Positions 1 to 8,456 are shown, counted from the stretch's first letter. The stretch: DNA of 64,000 nt from Cloacibacterium sp047601505 (GCF_047601505.1 NZ_JASGJD010000001.1:3100001-3164000), one strand, 5' to 3'. Notes: generated by a model not told the origin, from the letters alone. Program-made: numbers and translations.

Positions 1-2540
1 GCATCAAAAATTCTCTGTTGTTTATCCTCCGGAATTCCTATACCGGTATCTCTTACGGAAAAGCGTAATTTTATCTTATGGTCTTTGCTTTGTAGTTTTT
101 GAATTTTAAGTTCTATTTCTCCTTGTTCTGTAAATTTCACTGCATTTCCGAGAAGGTTTATTAAAACTTGTTTTATTCTAGATTCGTCTATCCAAATTGT
201 TTTTGGCAGACCTTGTTCTATATTCAGAAGAAGTTCTATATCTTTTCTTTGTGCCTGATAGAGTACCACATTTACAACTTGGCTTGCTAAATCATAAATA
301 TTGTACTTATCTACATACAATTCTAATTTACCAGATTCTATCTTAGAAAAATCTAAAATATCATTAATAATATTCAGAAGACTGTTGCCAGATTCGTTAA
401 TATAATTGAGGTACTGAGTTTGCACTTCATTTAAAGGACTTTTCAGTAAAAGGTCTGAAAAACCAATAACTCCATTAAGCGGTGTACGAATCTCGTGGCT
501 CATATTTGCCAAGAATTCAGATTTAGCTTTGCTTGCCAAGTCTGCCATTTTTTTAGCTTTTTTAAGCTCTTTATTTACTTTTACAGAATTGGTAATATTT
601 TGAGTAAAAATAATAATACCACCTCTTTTTTCTTTAGAAATACTCCAAGGAATTACTTCCCAATTGTAATGCTGAGGCTCATCAAAACCATTTACTAAAA
701 ACTCTTGGTCTTCGTTTTTATATGGTATTCCTTCTAGTGCTTCTGTATAAATTTTTCTTCTTTCTTCCGGCACTTCCGGATAAATGGAGTAAAGATTTTT
801 TCCTATTAAATCTTTTTCGGGGATATTAAATTCTTCTTTCCATCTATTGCTTACATAAGCGTGATTAAGGTCATGATCAAACATTGCTACAGCTGCTGGC
901 ACGTTTTCTACAAACGATTTTAGCATTGCCTTTTTCTTATCTAATTCTATAAAGTTTTTCTTTACCTCATCAATATCTTGAATAATCCCGAACATTCTTA
1001 CACAAGTATCGCCTTCAAACTCTGGGATTCCTTTTACTCTTACCCAAATAACAGAACCGTCTCTTCTTTTCAATTGAAATTCTTCATCATAAGACAATCC
1101 TTTCTCTATAGCTCTGGTAAACAGAACTCTTATTCTGTTTTCGAATCTTTCTTCATAAAAACCAACTGCCGTCTCGAAGGTAGGCACAAAATCTGGCGCT
1201 ACGCCATGTATTTTTTTTGTAGAATCTGACCAAAATATAGTCATATTCTTAAGATTAACTTCCCAACCTCCTACTCTTGCTACTTCATTGGTTTGCTCTA
1301 GCATTTGCTTGGTACTAATAAGGTCTCTCTCTAGCTTTATTCTTTCTGACATATTGAGAGCCGTACTCACTACATAAGGTTTGCCATTTTCGTCTGTTTC
1401 TACAATATTGTGATACATCCAATAGATTTGCTCGCCATCTTTAGCTTGCAATACCATCATGCCAGACGTTTCTTTGCCCATTTGCACCTTTTCCATGTAT
1501 TCTTTTAGGTTTGCCAAATGGTCTTGCGGAATTAAATCTTTCAAATTGAGAGATTTCACTTCGTCGTTCGAGTATTTTAAAGCTTCTCTTCCTTTCTCGT
1601 TTACCGCCAATATATTACCATCCATATCGTGCATACTCATTAGCCCAATAGCGTTTTCAAAGAAATTTCTGAAACGTCTTTCGGAGGTTTCTAACTTTAA
1701 TTGCTTTTCTCTTTCTTTGGTAATATTTCTTCCAAAGCAGAAAATTTCCGTTTGATGAGCATTTTGCTTAAAATACCAATCTATTACGATACTTTCTGTA
1801 TCAGAAGTTTGAGTAATGGTAGAAAAATCTATACCTTCTTGCAAAGTTTTTGTTTGTTCTAGGCTTTTTTTCAAACAAGTATTGTTAGCTCCTAAAAAAT
1901 CTATTGCTTTTTTGCCAATTGCCTTTTCTCTGGTGGTATAAAACACCCTTTGGAACTCAGGATTTACCTCTTTAAATCTCAACTGATTATCTAAAACACA
2001 AATAATATTATTAGAAATTGAAAATGTTTCAGAGAAATACTCAGCCTGAATATTTTTCTTTTTAGAAATGATAACTTTACTTATCGCTTTGCCTAATTTC
2101 TGAAGAGAATCTATCTGTTTATCAGATAAAATTTTAGGCTCATAATCTATCACACAAATTGTTCCCAATACAAAACCGACATCATCTATTAATGGAACCC
2201 CAGCATAGAAGCGCACTCCCGCTGCTTTCATTAATTCATTACCCGAAGACCTTTCGTCCAAATGCGTATCATTAATTACGAGAATATCATCACTCATAAT
2301 GGTATATTGACAAATGGTATCTCTACGGGCAACAAAATCCAAAGGCAAGCCTACGCAACTTTGTATGGTTTGCGTTTCTAGCTCCATTATTGCAATAAGA
2401 GATGCTGGGCAGTCTGCAATAAGACATGCCGCTTGCGAAAAAACATCTAAATCTGGGTCTTTACCAAGGTTCAATAAATCATAAATCCTCAGCCTTTCTA
2501 GCCTCTCCATTTCATTATCAGGAACCGGAAAATTATTCAT
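1..2540 (-). CDS. Multi-PAS sensor histidine kinase, C-terminus outside the window (partial)
   Basis: The frame from the ATG at 2540 stays open to base 1, giving 846 residues and no stop, so the 3' end is cut by the window edge. A GAF-type domain occupies roughly residues 20-160. About four PAS/PAC segments follow (about 170-660), then a HisKA helix with MSHEIRTPLNGVIG, where His682 is the predicted phospho-acceptor. The N box (VLINLLGNAVKFTEQG) is near residue 795 and the G1 box (DTGIGIPED) is at the left edge. No membrane segment or signal peptide is visible, so it should sense a cytoplasmic or diffusible cue. A C-terminal receiver domain, common in this architecture, would lie beyond the window and cannot be judged. 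The start is supported by the GAF domain beginning shortly after it and by an upstream promoter match at 2745-2775. The ligand is unknown. Confidence 0.9.
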   Translation of the reverse strand, partial: MNNFPVPDNEMERLERLRIYDLLNLGKDPDLDVFSQAACLIADCPASLIAIMELETQTIQSCVGLPLDFVARRDTICQYTIMSDDILVINDTHLDERSSGNELMKAAGVRFYAGVPLIDDVGFVLGTICVIDYEPKILSDKQIDSLQKLGKAISKVIISKKKNIQAEYFSETFSISNNIICVLDNQLRFKEVNPEFQRVFYTTREKAIGKKAIDFLGANNTCLKKSLEQTKTLQEGIDFSTITQTSDTESIVIDWYFKQNAHQTEIFCFGRNITKEREKQLKLETSERRFRNFFENAIGLMSMHDMDGNILAVNEKGREALKYSNDEVKSLNLKDLIPQDHLANLKEYMEKVQMGKETSGMMVLQAKDGEQIYWMYHNIVETDENGKPYVVSTALNMSERIKLERDLISTKQMLEQTNEVARVGGWEVNLKNMTIFWSDSTKKIHGVAPDFVPTFETAVGFYEERFENRIRVLFTRAIEKGLSYDEEFQLKRRDGSVIWVRVKGIPEFEGDTCVRMFGIIQDIDEVKKNFIELDKKKAMLKSFVENVPAAVAMFDHDLNHAYVSNRWKEEFNIPEKDLIGKNLYSIYPEVPEERRKIYTEALEGIPYKNEDQEFLVNGFDEPQHYNWEVIPWSISKEKRGGIIIFTQNITNSVKVNKELKKAKKMADLASKAKSEFLANMSHEIRTPLNGVIGFSDLLLKSPLNEVQTQYLNYINESGNSLLNIINDILDFSKIESGKLELYVDKYNIYDLASQVVNVVLYQAQRKDIELLLNIEQGLPKTIWIDESRIKQVLINLLGNAVKFTEQGEIELKIQKLQSKDHKIKLRFSVRDTGIGIPEDKQQRIFD

Positions 2541-2744
2541 AAACTAATAATTATTATTTGAACAAAAATATTTTAATATGATTGAAGATTAAAAAAACAT
2601 ATTTATAAAAAAACATCCCTACAAACTATAGCTCTGTAAAGTACATACACCAATAATACATTGTTAAAAAATTAACAATTTTGAGATTCTTGCCATAGAC
2701 AAGAAATTAAGAATAAAATAAAAATGTTAGCAAATCAACAAAAA

Positions 2745-2775
2745 CAAATATACGTAACGTTATTTGTATAACAAA
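2745..2775 (-). promoter_or_regulatory. Predicted Bacteroidota-type promoter of the multi-PAS kinase
   Basis: Read on the minus strand: TTTG (2775-2772), 19 bases, then TATATTTG (2752-2745), which matches the known -33/-7 consensus TTTG-N19-TAnnTTTG. It would give a leader of about 200 nt before the ATG at 2540. A second, weaker -7 match (TATTTTTG) lies at 2570-2563 without a -33 partner. Confidence 0.5.
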
Positions 2776-2880
2776 GCGATAAGCGTTAAAAAATAGAATC
2801 AATTTTTTTGCTCAGAGAAATTTCAATGATTTTACACTTTTGATGAAGAAATAAAGGCTTCAGCTATGCTACCACAATAG

Positions 2881-2924
2881 GAAAATAAAAGCAAACCCTC
2901 TACCACATAAGCGATAGAGGGTTT
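2881..2924 (-). terminator. Rho-independent terminator of the DMT transporter gene
   Basis: A perfect 10-bp stem AAACCCTCTA/TAGAGGGTTT (2893-2924) with a 12-base loop. On the minus strand it is followed by GC and then TTTTATTTTC. It lies about 80 bp past the stop of the transporter gene. Confidence 0.65.
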
Positions 2925-3002
2925 GATTTTTCAATAGTTTGAGTTTGTATTTAAAATTTAATAATCAAGAAAAAGGTGAAATTTGCAACAAATTACGAAA
3001 TT

Positions 3003-3446
3003 CTAAAATTTCTTTACAGCTACTACACCTGCAATGATAAGTAAAATCCCTACAATTCTACCCAAACTAATCGGCTGATGTGGAGTGCCTATAATTTGAA
3101 AATGCTCCATTACCATAGAAGTAATTAATTGTCCTGCTACTACTAAACCAAAGGTAAGTCCTGGTCCTATCTTAGGAAAAGCAAAAATTATTACCGTAAC
3201 ATAAAAAGCGCCCAAAACTCCTCCTAACCAAGAATAAGACGGAGCATCTTTAAGTCCTTTCCAAGAGACATTTTGAGAAGTTAACAAGATATAAGTAACC
3301 AATGCTAAAACCCCTATAGTAAAGGAAATCATAGAGGCATAAACAGGATTTTCGCCAGCTTTTGCTAATCTACTATTCATACTGCCTTGCATTGGTAAAA
3401 AAGCTCCTGCTATTACCGCCATTACAATCCAAAATATCTTATCCAT
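3003..3446 (-). CDS. Small DMT-family transporter (YdcZ/DUF606-like)
   Basis: A 147-residue, almost wholly hydrophobic inner-membrane protein with about five membrane segments. It carries the glycine-rich pattern of half-size drug/metabolite transporters: FLPMQGSMNSRLAK near the N-terminus and GLTFGLVVAGQLITSMVMEH in the C-terminal half. The ATG at 3446 is preferred over an in-frame ATG at 3473, because the nine extra residues (MRCNFIKTS) would precede the start of the first helix (MDKIFWIVMAVIAGAF). The family length is about 140-150 residues, matching the shorter form. Members of this family are thought to export small molecules; no substrate can be inferred here. The gene is a single unit with its own terminator. 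Confidence 0.85.
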   Translation of the reverse strand: MDKIFWIVMAVIAGAFLPMQGSMNSRLAKAGENPVYASMISFTIGVLALVTYILLTSQNVSWKGLKDAPSYSWLGGVLGAFYVTVIIFAFPKIGPGLTFGLVVAGQLITSMVMEHFQIIGTPHQPISLGRIVGILLIIAGVVAVKKF

Positions 3447-3793
3447 GCTTGTTTTTATAAAATTGCAGCGCAAGATACGACCGATATTCTTGTATTACAA
3501 AAATCTTAGAAATTTATTTTTGATTATCAATTTTCACACATTACAAATTCATTAAATAAACTTAAAGAACTCAAAATCAATATTTAAAAAAACACAAAAA
3601 ATAACAAAATCTATATCAAATCATCTCCTTTTAGAAAACAAGACTTATTCCTTAAATGAAATTAAAGAAACAAGCTCTTAAAAACGAATTCTTTCTTCAA
3701 CTTAATTAAGTCTTAAATTATTTTCAATTTAAAAAAAAAGAAACAGCCTTATAAAAGACTGCCTCTGAGTGAAAACAAAAAAACATGAAAAAA
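3447..3793. other. 347-bp AT-rich intergenic region
   Basis: It holds the terminator of the cupin gene (3731-3761). Otherwise it is A/T-rich sequence with no coding frame and no full TAnnTTTG match that I can tie to the transporter gene. Confidence 0.5.
3731..3761 (-). terminator. Terminator of the porin/Dabb/cupin operon
   Basis: On the minus strand, CAGTCTT-ttat-AAGGCTG forms a 7-bp stem with one G-U pair (3761-3744). It is followed by TTTCTTTTTTTTT. It lies 33 bp past the cupin gene stop. Confidence 0.65.
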
Positions 3794-4273
3794 TTATTTA
3801 TTATTCGCTACAAATAAATCATCAGCATTTTCAGCAATCGGCACATATAATCTCTCCCATTCTTTGCTTTTTACCATTTCCCAACTGTGCCCAGTTCCTT
3901 TTAAATCTTCTGCCAATAGGATAGTTCCTGGTTCTATAATAAAAGTAGAGCCATCACTTACTTTAAATTTAATTTTCCCTTTTAAGGTAATTACATATTG
4001 TCTTCTTGGCGCTGGGTGTGCATTTTTTTCCCATTCTTCCGTTTTGTTATTTACCCAAAAAGTAGTAGTATTAGTATGTTTCAAAGTAGGGATATAACCT
4101 TTCTCGAATTTACAACTACCATCTTCATTATTTATCAAGCGTACTGCAGGAATATAATTAGGGGTATTTTCTGAAGCTTCAACTTCAATTTTGTGGTGTT
4201 TTTTTTGAGCCATTGCGTTGTTTACAGCAAAAATGGCAAGTCCTAAACATAGAGTTTTTACAATGTTTTTCAT
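3794..4273 (-). CDS. Secreted cupin-domain protein
   Basis: 159 residues with a signal peptide (MKNIVKTLCLGLAIFAVNNAMA, cleavage expected before QKK). A single cupin-type beta-barrel follows, with the glycine-rich strand pattern VITLKGKIKFKVSDGSTFIIEPGTILLAEDLKGTGHSW split over residues about 93-130. His129 in GTGHSW is a possible metal ligand, but the full two-His/Glu/His cupin set is not obvious, so catalysis cannot be claimed. Last gene of a three-gene minus-strand operon: porin, 10-nt gap, Dabb protein, 24-nt gap, cupin. The operon has one terminator at its end. All three products carry export signals, so they probably act together in or across the periplasm. Function is otherwise unknown. 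Confidence 0.8.
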   Translation of the reverse strand: MKNIVKTLCLGLAIFAVNNAMAQKKHHKIEVEASENTPNYIPAVRLINNEDGSCKFEKGYIPTLKHTNTTTFWVNNKTEEWEKNAHPAPRRQYVITLKGKIKFKVSDGSTFIIEPGTILLAEDLKGTGHSWEMVKSKEWERLYVPIAENADDLFVANNK

Positions 4274-4297
4274 TTTGAAAGTTATTTTAATTTTAAA

Positions 4298-4714
4298 TTA
4301 GTAAATAGAATCGTGAACCATCATTTTCTCAAAAAATGGTTTGTATTTTTGAACCAAAGCAAGATGTTCTGGAAGTTGACCATAAGCTTCTAATTCTTCT
4401 AAACTATCAAATTCCATAGAAGCATTATAGGTAAAAGTATTATCCAAAACTGCTCTAGGGCTAGAGTTAGCAGGTTTTCCGTAGCGGAGATTTTTTTGAT
4501 AAGGTAGTTTTTTAAGACCTTCAAAAAAGTTTTTAAATTCTTCAACTTCAGCTTCGGATAAATCTTTCCTAAGCCAAAACAATAAATAATGAAAGTACAC
4601 TTTTTTATTTTTTTTAGCGTTAAACATTGGCAAAGCAGAGGCAAACATATTTCCTGAAATCAATAACAGCGCAGAAGTTTGAATAGATTTCAATAAAAAT
4701 TTTCTTCTTTCCAT
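4298..4714 (-). CDS. Exported Dabb-type (stress-responsive A/B barrel) protein
   Basis: 138 residues. The N-terminus, MERRKFLLKSIQTSALLLISG, has an RRKF core and a hydrophobic stretch ending in ASA. That resembles a Tat or lipoprotein-less Sec signal, as seen in flavobacterial exported proteins. The mature part matches the dimeric A/B-barrel (Dabb) fold: KVYFHYLLFWLRKDLSEAE as first strand and helix, then ELEAYGQLPEHLALVQKYKPFF as the conserved C-terminal helix. Dabb proteins include stress proteins and small cyclases or lyases; none can be chosen here. Periplasmic location is inferred from the signal. The gene sits between the porin and the cupin gene in one operon. Confidence 0.8.
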   Translation of the reverse strand: MERRKFLLKSIQTSALLLISGNMFASALPMFNAKKNKKVYFHYLLFWLRKDLSEAEVEEFKNFFEGLKKLPYQKNLRYGKPANSSPRAVLDNTFTYNASMEFDSLEELEAYGQLPEHLALVQKYKPFFEKMMVHDSIY

Positions 4715-4724
4715 TGTAGTAGTT

Positions 4725-6053
4725 TTAGTTAAAATCTATTCTATATTTCAGAACAAATTGCCATTTTCTATCGCTTACTACAGCATTATTACTAACATCA
4801 GGAGTATAAATTGGTCTGTTTTGAGCGTCAAAAGTTAATCTAGAAGACATCCCATTGAATAGCAAAGAAACACCAGCATCATAAACAATAGATTTATCTT
4901 TAAGTCCATCTAAATCGTTTATCATAATACTTGCTGCGGGTTGTAATTGAAGTGTACTTTTGCTCTTATTGAAATAAGGCAAAGTGCCTCCTACCTGAAA
5001 ATAATATGTATTACCCGTTCCTACTATTGGCATCGCATTACCCCCGCCATTTAAACTAGCTAAAGAAGCATCAACTCCTGTTGCAGGATTATTAGTAGCC
5101 ACATATCTTACATAATTTGGCCCGTAATCATTCCTCATTGCCATACCATAAGCACTAATGGAAGAGCCATTTTCTTTGTTAATAGGAACATCATAGAAAA
5201 CATCTGCTGCAAAACTTTTCATATCGTCATTATTCACAGTATTGTTTAAGTCTTTGTGCCAAAGAGCATTGTGCATATAATTAAAACCTGCACCCAATGC
5301 CAACACTTTCTTTTTACCGTTATATGTACCCGAATTAAAAGGCGACGCATTACTTTCTTTATCTAAAAAATCGTATTTAAAATACCCAGAAAAATCTTTA
5401 TTGGGAGCATTTTTACTAAAAGTAGCCACATTGTATTTAGGATCCGAAATGACATTTGTATAAGGGTCTGCAACTACCAAACGATAATCTAACCTTCCTA
5501 TTTTACCCTTTAAATAAGCACTAAACTCTCTTACCACCTCGTCTGTAATACCTGTATTAGAAGTAGCATAAGCAGGCAAATCGTACAATAAAGTATTAAG
5601 AGGTCCTGTAGTAAATCTAGAAAGTCCTCTCCATGTAGAACGCCCAATACCAAAGGCTACATAATCATTAAATTTATACTCTCCATAAGCGTCTAACAAT
5701 TCAAAAGTAGGATTGGTTTTAGAGCTTACATTAGTATTAGTTGTTCCGCCTTGTAAAACAAAGAGGAGTTTTTCGGTAGGCTGATAAGTCATCTTAACTC
5801 TTACTCTTCTCAAGGACAAATCAGAAACATTATCTCTTAATTCTGAATTCACCAAACTACCTGGGTTGAGTTGAGTATATCTTGCCCATAATTCTGCATA
5901 TCCACTAAAGGAAACTGCTCTTGTTTTTTCTTGGTTTAAGTAATGAGTTAAAGAAGGATTACCAAAATCATTCTTTTTCTGCGCCTTTAAATTACTGGTT
6001 GCAACCAAAGACACTACTGCCAATAAACCTAGTTTAAAATACATCTGTTTCAT
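4725..6053 (-). CDS. Outer-membrane porin, phosphate-selective porin O/P-like
   Basis: 442 residues with a clear signal peptide (MKQMYFKLGLLAVVSLVATSNLKA, then QKK). Alternating aromatic/polar strands run throughout, and the chain ends FVLKYRIDFN with a terminal aromatic-X-X pattern typical of outer-membrane barrels. The N-terminal mature part, with LSLRRVRVKMTYQPTEKLLFVLQGG, resembles the porin O/P family, which in other bacteria carries anions or other small solutes. Substrate choice cannot be read from sequence. First gene of the porin/Dabb/cupin operon. Its -7 box at 6083-6090 has no -33 partner, and four 11-bp repeats stand just upstream of it, which suggests activation by the divergently encoded response regulator. 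Confidence 0.85.
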   Translation of the reverse strand: MKQMYFKLGLLAVVSLVATSNLKAQKKNDFGNPSLTHYLNQEKTRAVSFSGYAELWARYTQLNPGSLVNSELRDNVSDLSLRRVRVKMTYQPTEKLLFVLQGGTTNTNVSSKTNPTFELLDAYGEYKFNDYVAFGIGRSTWRGLSRFTTGPLNTLLYDLPAYATSNTGITDEVVREFSAYLKGKIGRLDYRLVVADPYTNVISDPKYNVATFSKNAPNKDFSGYFKYDFLDKESNASPFNSGTYNGKKKVLALGAGFNYMHNALWHKDLNNTVNNDDMKSFAADVFYDVPINKENGSSISAYGMAMRNDYGPNYVRYVATNNPATGVDASLASLNGGGNAMPIVGTGNTYYFQVGGTLPYFNKSKSTLQLQPAASIMINDLDGLKDKSIVYDAGVSLLFNGMSSRLTFDAQNRPIYTPDVSNNAVVSDRKWQFVLKYRIDFN

Positions 6054-6082
6054 ATAACTTATTTTTTGTTATTATCACGATG

Positions 6083-6090
6083 CAAAGTTA
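6083..6090 (-). promoter_or_regulatory. Predicted -7 box of the porin operon
   Basis: Minus-strand TAACTTTG fits TAnnTTTG and lies about 30 bp before the porin ATG. No TTTG is found 17-23 bases upstream, so the promoter looks activator-dependent. Confidence 0.45.
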
Positions 6091-6112
6091 TTTTGAGAAA
6101 AGCCCGATGGTG

Positions 6113-6156
6113 ATTAGAAAATAATTAGAAAAATTTTAGAAAACAATTAGAGCTAT
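6113..6156. promoter_or_regulatory. Four tandem 11-bp repeats, probable response-regulator operator
   Basis: Four consecutive 11-base units start at 6113, 6124, 6135 and 6146: ATTAGAAAATA, ATTAGAAAAAT, TTTAGAAAACA, ATTAGAGCTAT. The TTAGA core recurs exactly every 11 bases, about one helical turn. OmpR/PhoB-type regulators bind head-to-tail to direct repeats at 10-11 bp spacing. The array covers about -37 to -80 of the porin promoter and faces the response-regulator gene. Binding is inferred. Confidence 0.6.
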
Positions 6157-6216
6157 CGTAAACCTCAATAAACCTATGAAAACCAAACAATAATACGTTT
6201 AACCGAAGTTTTCATT

Positions 6217-6238
6217 ATTAGAATTTCATTAGAATCAC
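6217..6238. promoter_or_regulatory. Two further 11-bp repeats upstream of the response-regulator gene
   Basis: ATTAGAATTTC (6217-6227) and ATTAGAATCAC (6228-6238) repeat the ATTAGAA core of the 6113-6156 array at the same 11-bp step. They lie about 45 bp before the -7 box of the regulator gene, a placement that would fit autoregulation. Confidence 0.5.
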
Positions 6239-6281
6239 TCCAAGCGAGTCTTATTTAACAATAAATGAGTTTATTATATTG

Positions 6282-6289
6282 TAAATTTG
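6282..6289 (+). promoter_or_regulatory. Predicted -7 box of the two-component operon
   Basis: TAAATTTG followed by C fits TAnnTTTG. It lies 15 bp before the chosen ATG at 6305. No clear -33 TTTG is present. Confidence 0.45.
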
Positions 6290-6304
6290 CATTTTAAGTT
6301 AACA

Positions 6305-6991
6305 ATGAAAATATTAATTCTAGAAGATAACGCAAGAGTTTCTGGCCTCATGAAAAGAGGTCTTGAAAGTCAGGAATATCAAGTTTACATCTCAGAAGAT
6401 GCAGAAGATGCCTTGGTATTACTAGAAAAGATAAAATTCGACTTAATAGTAACAGACATTATGCTTCCTGGTATAGACGGTATTTCTTTTACAAAAAAAG
6501 TAAGAACCAAAAACAAAGAAATACCCATTATTATGCTTACAGCGCTAGGAACGATAGACGAAAAACTAGATGGTTTCGATGCTGGTGCAGACGATTATAT
6601 GGTAAAACCTTTCGAAATAAGAGAACTCTACGCAAGAATAAAAGCTTTGCTTTTAAGAAAAAATGGCAATACCGAAATTATAGAAAAAAAAGAACTCGTG
6701 TATGACGCTCTAAGAATTTTAGAAGACACCAAAACAGTGTACAGAGACCACTTGCAAATAGACCTTACTCCGAAAGAGTTCAGCTTGTTGCATTTTCTCG
6801 TGAGCAACGCCGAAAAAGTATTGTCTAAAGACGAAATAGCAGAAAATGTATGGGGCAATAATTTTGACACAGGCACCAATTATATAGACGTTTATATTGC
6901 TTATCTAAGAAAAAAAATAGATAAAGATTTTGGCAAAAAACTTATTCACACCAAATCTGGAATGGGTTTTATACTTACCAATAAATTATGA
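6305..6991 (+). CDS. OmpR/PhoB-family response regulator
   Basis: 228 residues from the ATG at 6305. An ATG 18 bases upstream (6287) is in frame, but it overlaps the predicted -7 box, and the protein proper begins MKILILEDN. The receiver domain (1-120) has the acidic pocket LEDN, phospho-acceptor Asp51 in VTDIMLPG, Thr79 in MLTA and Lys101 in MVKPFE. A winged-helix DNA-binding domain follows (about 130-226): LTPKEFSLLHFLV, then YIDVYIAYLRKKID and a C-terminal hairpin. The stop overlaps the ATG of the sensor kinase by four bases (ATGA), so the two are translationally coupled. It is the likely ligand for the 11-bp repeats in the divergent region, and therefore a candidate regulator of itself and of the porin/Dabb/cupin operon. 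Confidence 0.92.
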   Translation: MKILILEDNARVSGLMKRGLESQEYQVYISEDAEDALVLLEKIKFDLIVTDIMLPGIDGISFTKKVRTKNKEIPIIMLTALGTIDEKLDGFDAGADDYMVKPFEIRELYARIKALLLRKNGNTEIIEKKELVYDALRILEDTKTVYRDHLQIDLTPKEFSLLHFLVSNAEKVLSKDEIAENVWGNNFDTGTNYIDVYIAYLRKKIDKDFGKKLIHTKSGMGFILTNKL

Positions 6992-8355
6992 AAATAGCTA
7001 CCAAAACAGCACTTGCGTACGGTTTTATTACCGCAGCCATTCTCTTTATTTTTGCGTATGGAGTTTATATTGCCTCCGAAAACAACAGAGAAGAAGAATT
7101 TTATGACCGTTTAGACTATAAAGTAACTTGGCGAGCAGAGTTTATTTTTGATGCCAATATATCTGAAGAAATGCTGAGAAAATTGCACAAGCAAAACCAA
7201 ATTCTCTTGAACGAAGCAGATATTTCTGTCTATGACAACAAAGGAAATCTTTACTTTACAGACGAACGTCCACCGCTAGGAAATCCAAAAATTTTGGAAA
7301 AACTGAAACAAAAAGGCAGAGTAAAATGGGCTTCGGGAAATTATCAATATTTAGGAATTATTTATTCTTTTAATGGAGAAAATTATTACATTATTGGCAA
7401 AGCAACCGATTTAACAGGATTATTACACATTAAAAAATTTAAAGAAAACATTGTTATTCTGTATCTAATTTCTGTAGGTATTGTTTTCTTCATTGGTTTT
7501 CTATTTTCATATTATACACTACAACCGCTTAAAAACATTATCGTTCAGATTAAAGATATATCCGAGCAAAATCTACACAAAAGAATTAATTTACCTAAAT
7601 CTAAAGACGAAATTTTCGAATTGGCACAAACATTTAATACTACTTTCAACCGATTAGAAAAATCATTCAACAATCATAAAAACTTCGTTTCTACTATATC
7701 TCATGAGTTCAGAACTCCCCTTTCTACACTTATTGCAGAATTAGAATTGGCAAAAGAACTCAATACCAGCATAGAAGATTACCGCCTTTCTATAGACAAT
7801 GCTTTAGAAGATGCCGAAAAAGCCTCAGAACTTTCTTCCGCTCTTTTAGACTTTGCTAGAGCAAGTTATGATGTATCTCAGATTAAATTGGTAAACCTAA
7901 GAATTGATGAGGTTTTAATGGAAACCAAATTGAATCTCATCAGTAAAAACAATTCATACAAAATCAATATTAGCTATGGTAATAATCTAGATGCAGAACT
8001 CTCATATAGCACCATTGGCAACCCTTATCTTTTACAAGTTGCTTTTTCTAATTTGATGGAAAATGCCTGCAAATATTCGGCAGACGCCAGTTGTAACATA
8101 GAAATTATGATTAAAAATGACAAAGTTGAAATTCAGTTCACAGACCATGGATATGGCATCCCAAAAGAAGACCAAGAATTAATTTTCAATCTATTCTACC
8201 GCGGAAGCAACAAAAATACCAGCAAAGGAAATGGTGTAGGGTTGGCAATTGTAAAACAAATTATCAATATGCATAATGGCTTAATAAATCTCACTTCTAC
8301 AATAGGCGTTGGAAGCACTTTTAGCATTATCTTAAACCGAAACAAGAATTTATAA
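6988..8355 (+). CDS. Membrane sensor histidine kinase, partner of the upstream regulator
   Basis: 455 residues. Membrane helices lie at about 9-29 and 154-176 and enclose an extracytoplasmic sensor of about 120 residues. A HAMP linker (about 177-230) follows. The HisKA domain has SHEFRTPLSTLIAEL with His239 as phospho-acceptor. The HATPase domain has an N box (NLMENACKYS), a G1 box (DHGYGIPKEDQ), an F box (FNLFYRGS) and a G2 box (GNGVGLAIV). All catalytic boxes are intact. The sensor region carries no motif that reveals the ligand; it reads like the small periplasmic domains of flavobacterial OmpR-system kinases. It overlaps the regulator gene by four bases and forms a two-gene operon with it. 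Confidence 0.92.
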   Translation: MKIATKTALAYGFITAAILFIFAYGVYIASENNREEEFYDRLDYKVTWRAEFIFDANISEEMLRKLHKQNQILLNEADISVYDNKGNLYFTDERPPLGNPKILEKLKQKGRVKWASGNYQYLGIIYSFNGENYYIIGKATDLTGLLHIKKFKENIVILYLISVGIVFFIGFLFSYYTLQPLKNIIVQIKDISEQNLHKRINLPKSKDEIFELAQTFNTTFNRLEKSFNNHKNFVSTISHEFRTPLSTLIAELELAKELNTSIEDYRLSIDNALEDAEKASELSSALLDFARASYDVSQIKLVNLRIDEVLMETKLNLISKNNSYKINISYGNNLDAELSYSTIGNPYLLQVAFSNLMENACKYSADASCNIEIMIKNDKVEIQFTDHGYGIPKEDQELIFNLFYRGSNKNTSKGNGVGLAIVKQIINMHNGLINLTSTIGVGSTFSIILNRNKNL

Positions 8356-8448
8356 CAAAAAAATACAAATACCAACATAAACCCCTAAATTTCAACACAA
8401 TACACCTATATCAACTATTTACAATTAGGTTAACTCATTTATTTTGTG

Positions 8449-8456
8449 TATCTTTG
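8449..8456 (+). promoter_or_regulatory. Predicted -7 box of the cold-shock-domain gene
   Basis: TATCTTTG followed by C fits TAnnTTTG. The expected -33 TTTG is not seen. If used, transcription starts near 8463 and the message has a leader of about 285 nt. Confidence 0.45.

Larger units (their letters stand above)
2541..3002. other. 462-bp intergenic region with promoter, inverted repeats and a terminator
   Basis: No coding frame is convincing here. Three structures are visible. A perfect 8-bp inverted repeat, ATTGTTAA-aaaa-TTAACAAT, lies at 2660-2679. The 7-bp repeat ACAAATA/TATTTGT at 2744-2767 overlaps the predicted kinase promoter. The terminator of the DMT transporter gene is at 2893-2924. 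The rest is plain AT-rich sequence. Confidence 0.6.
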
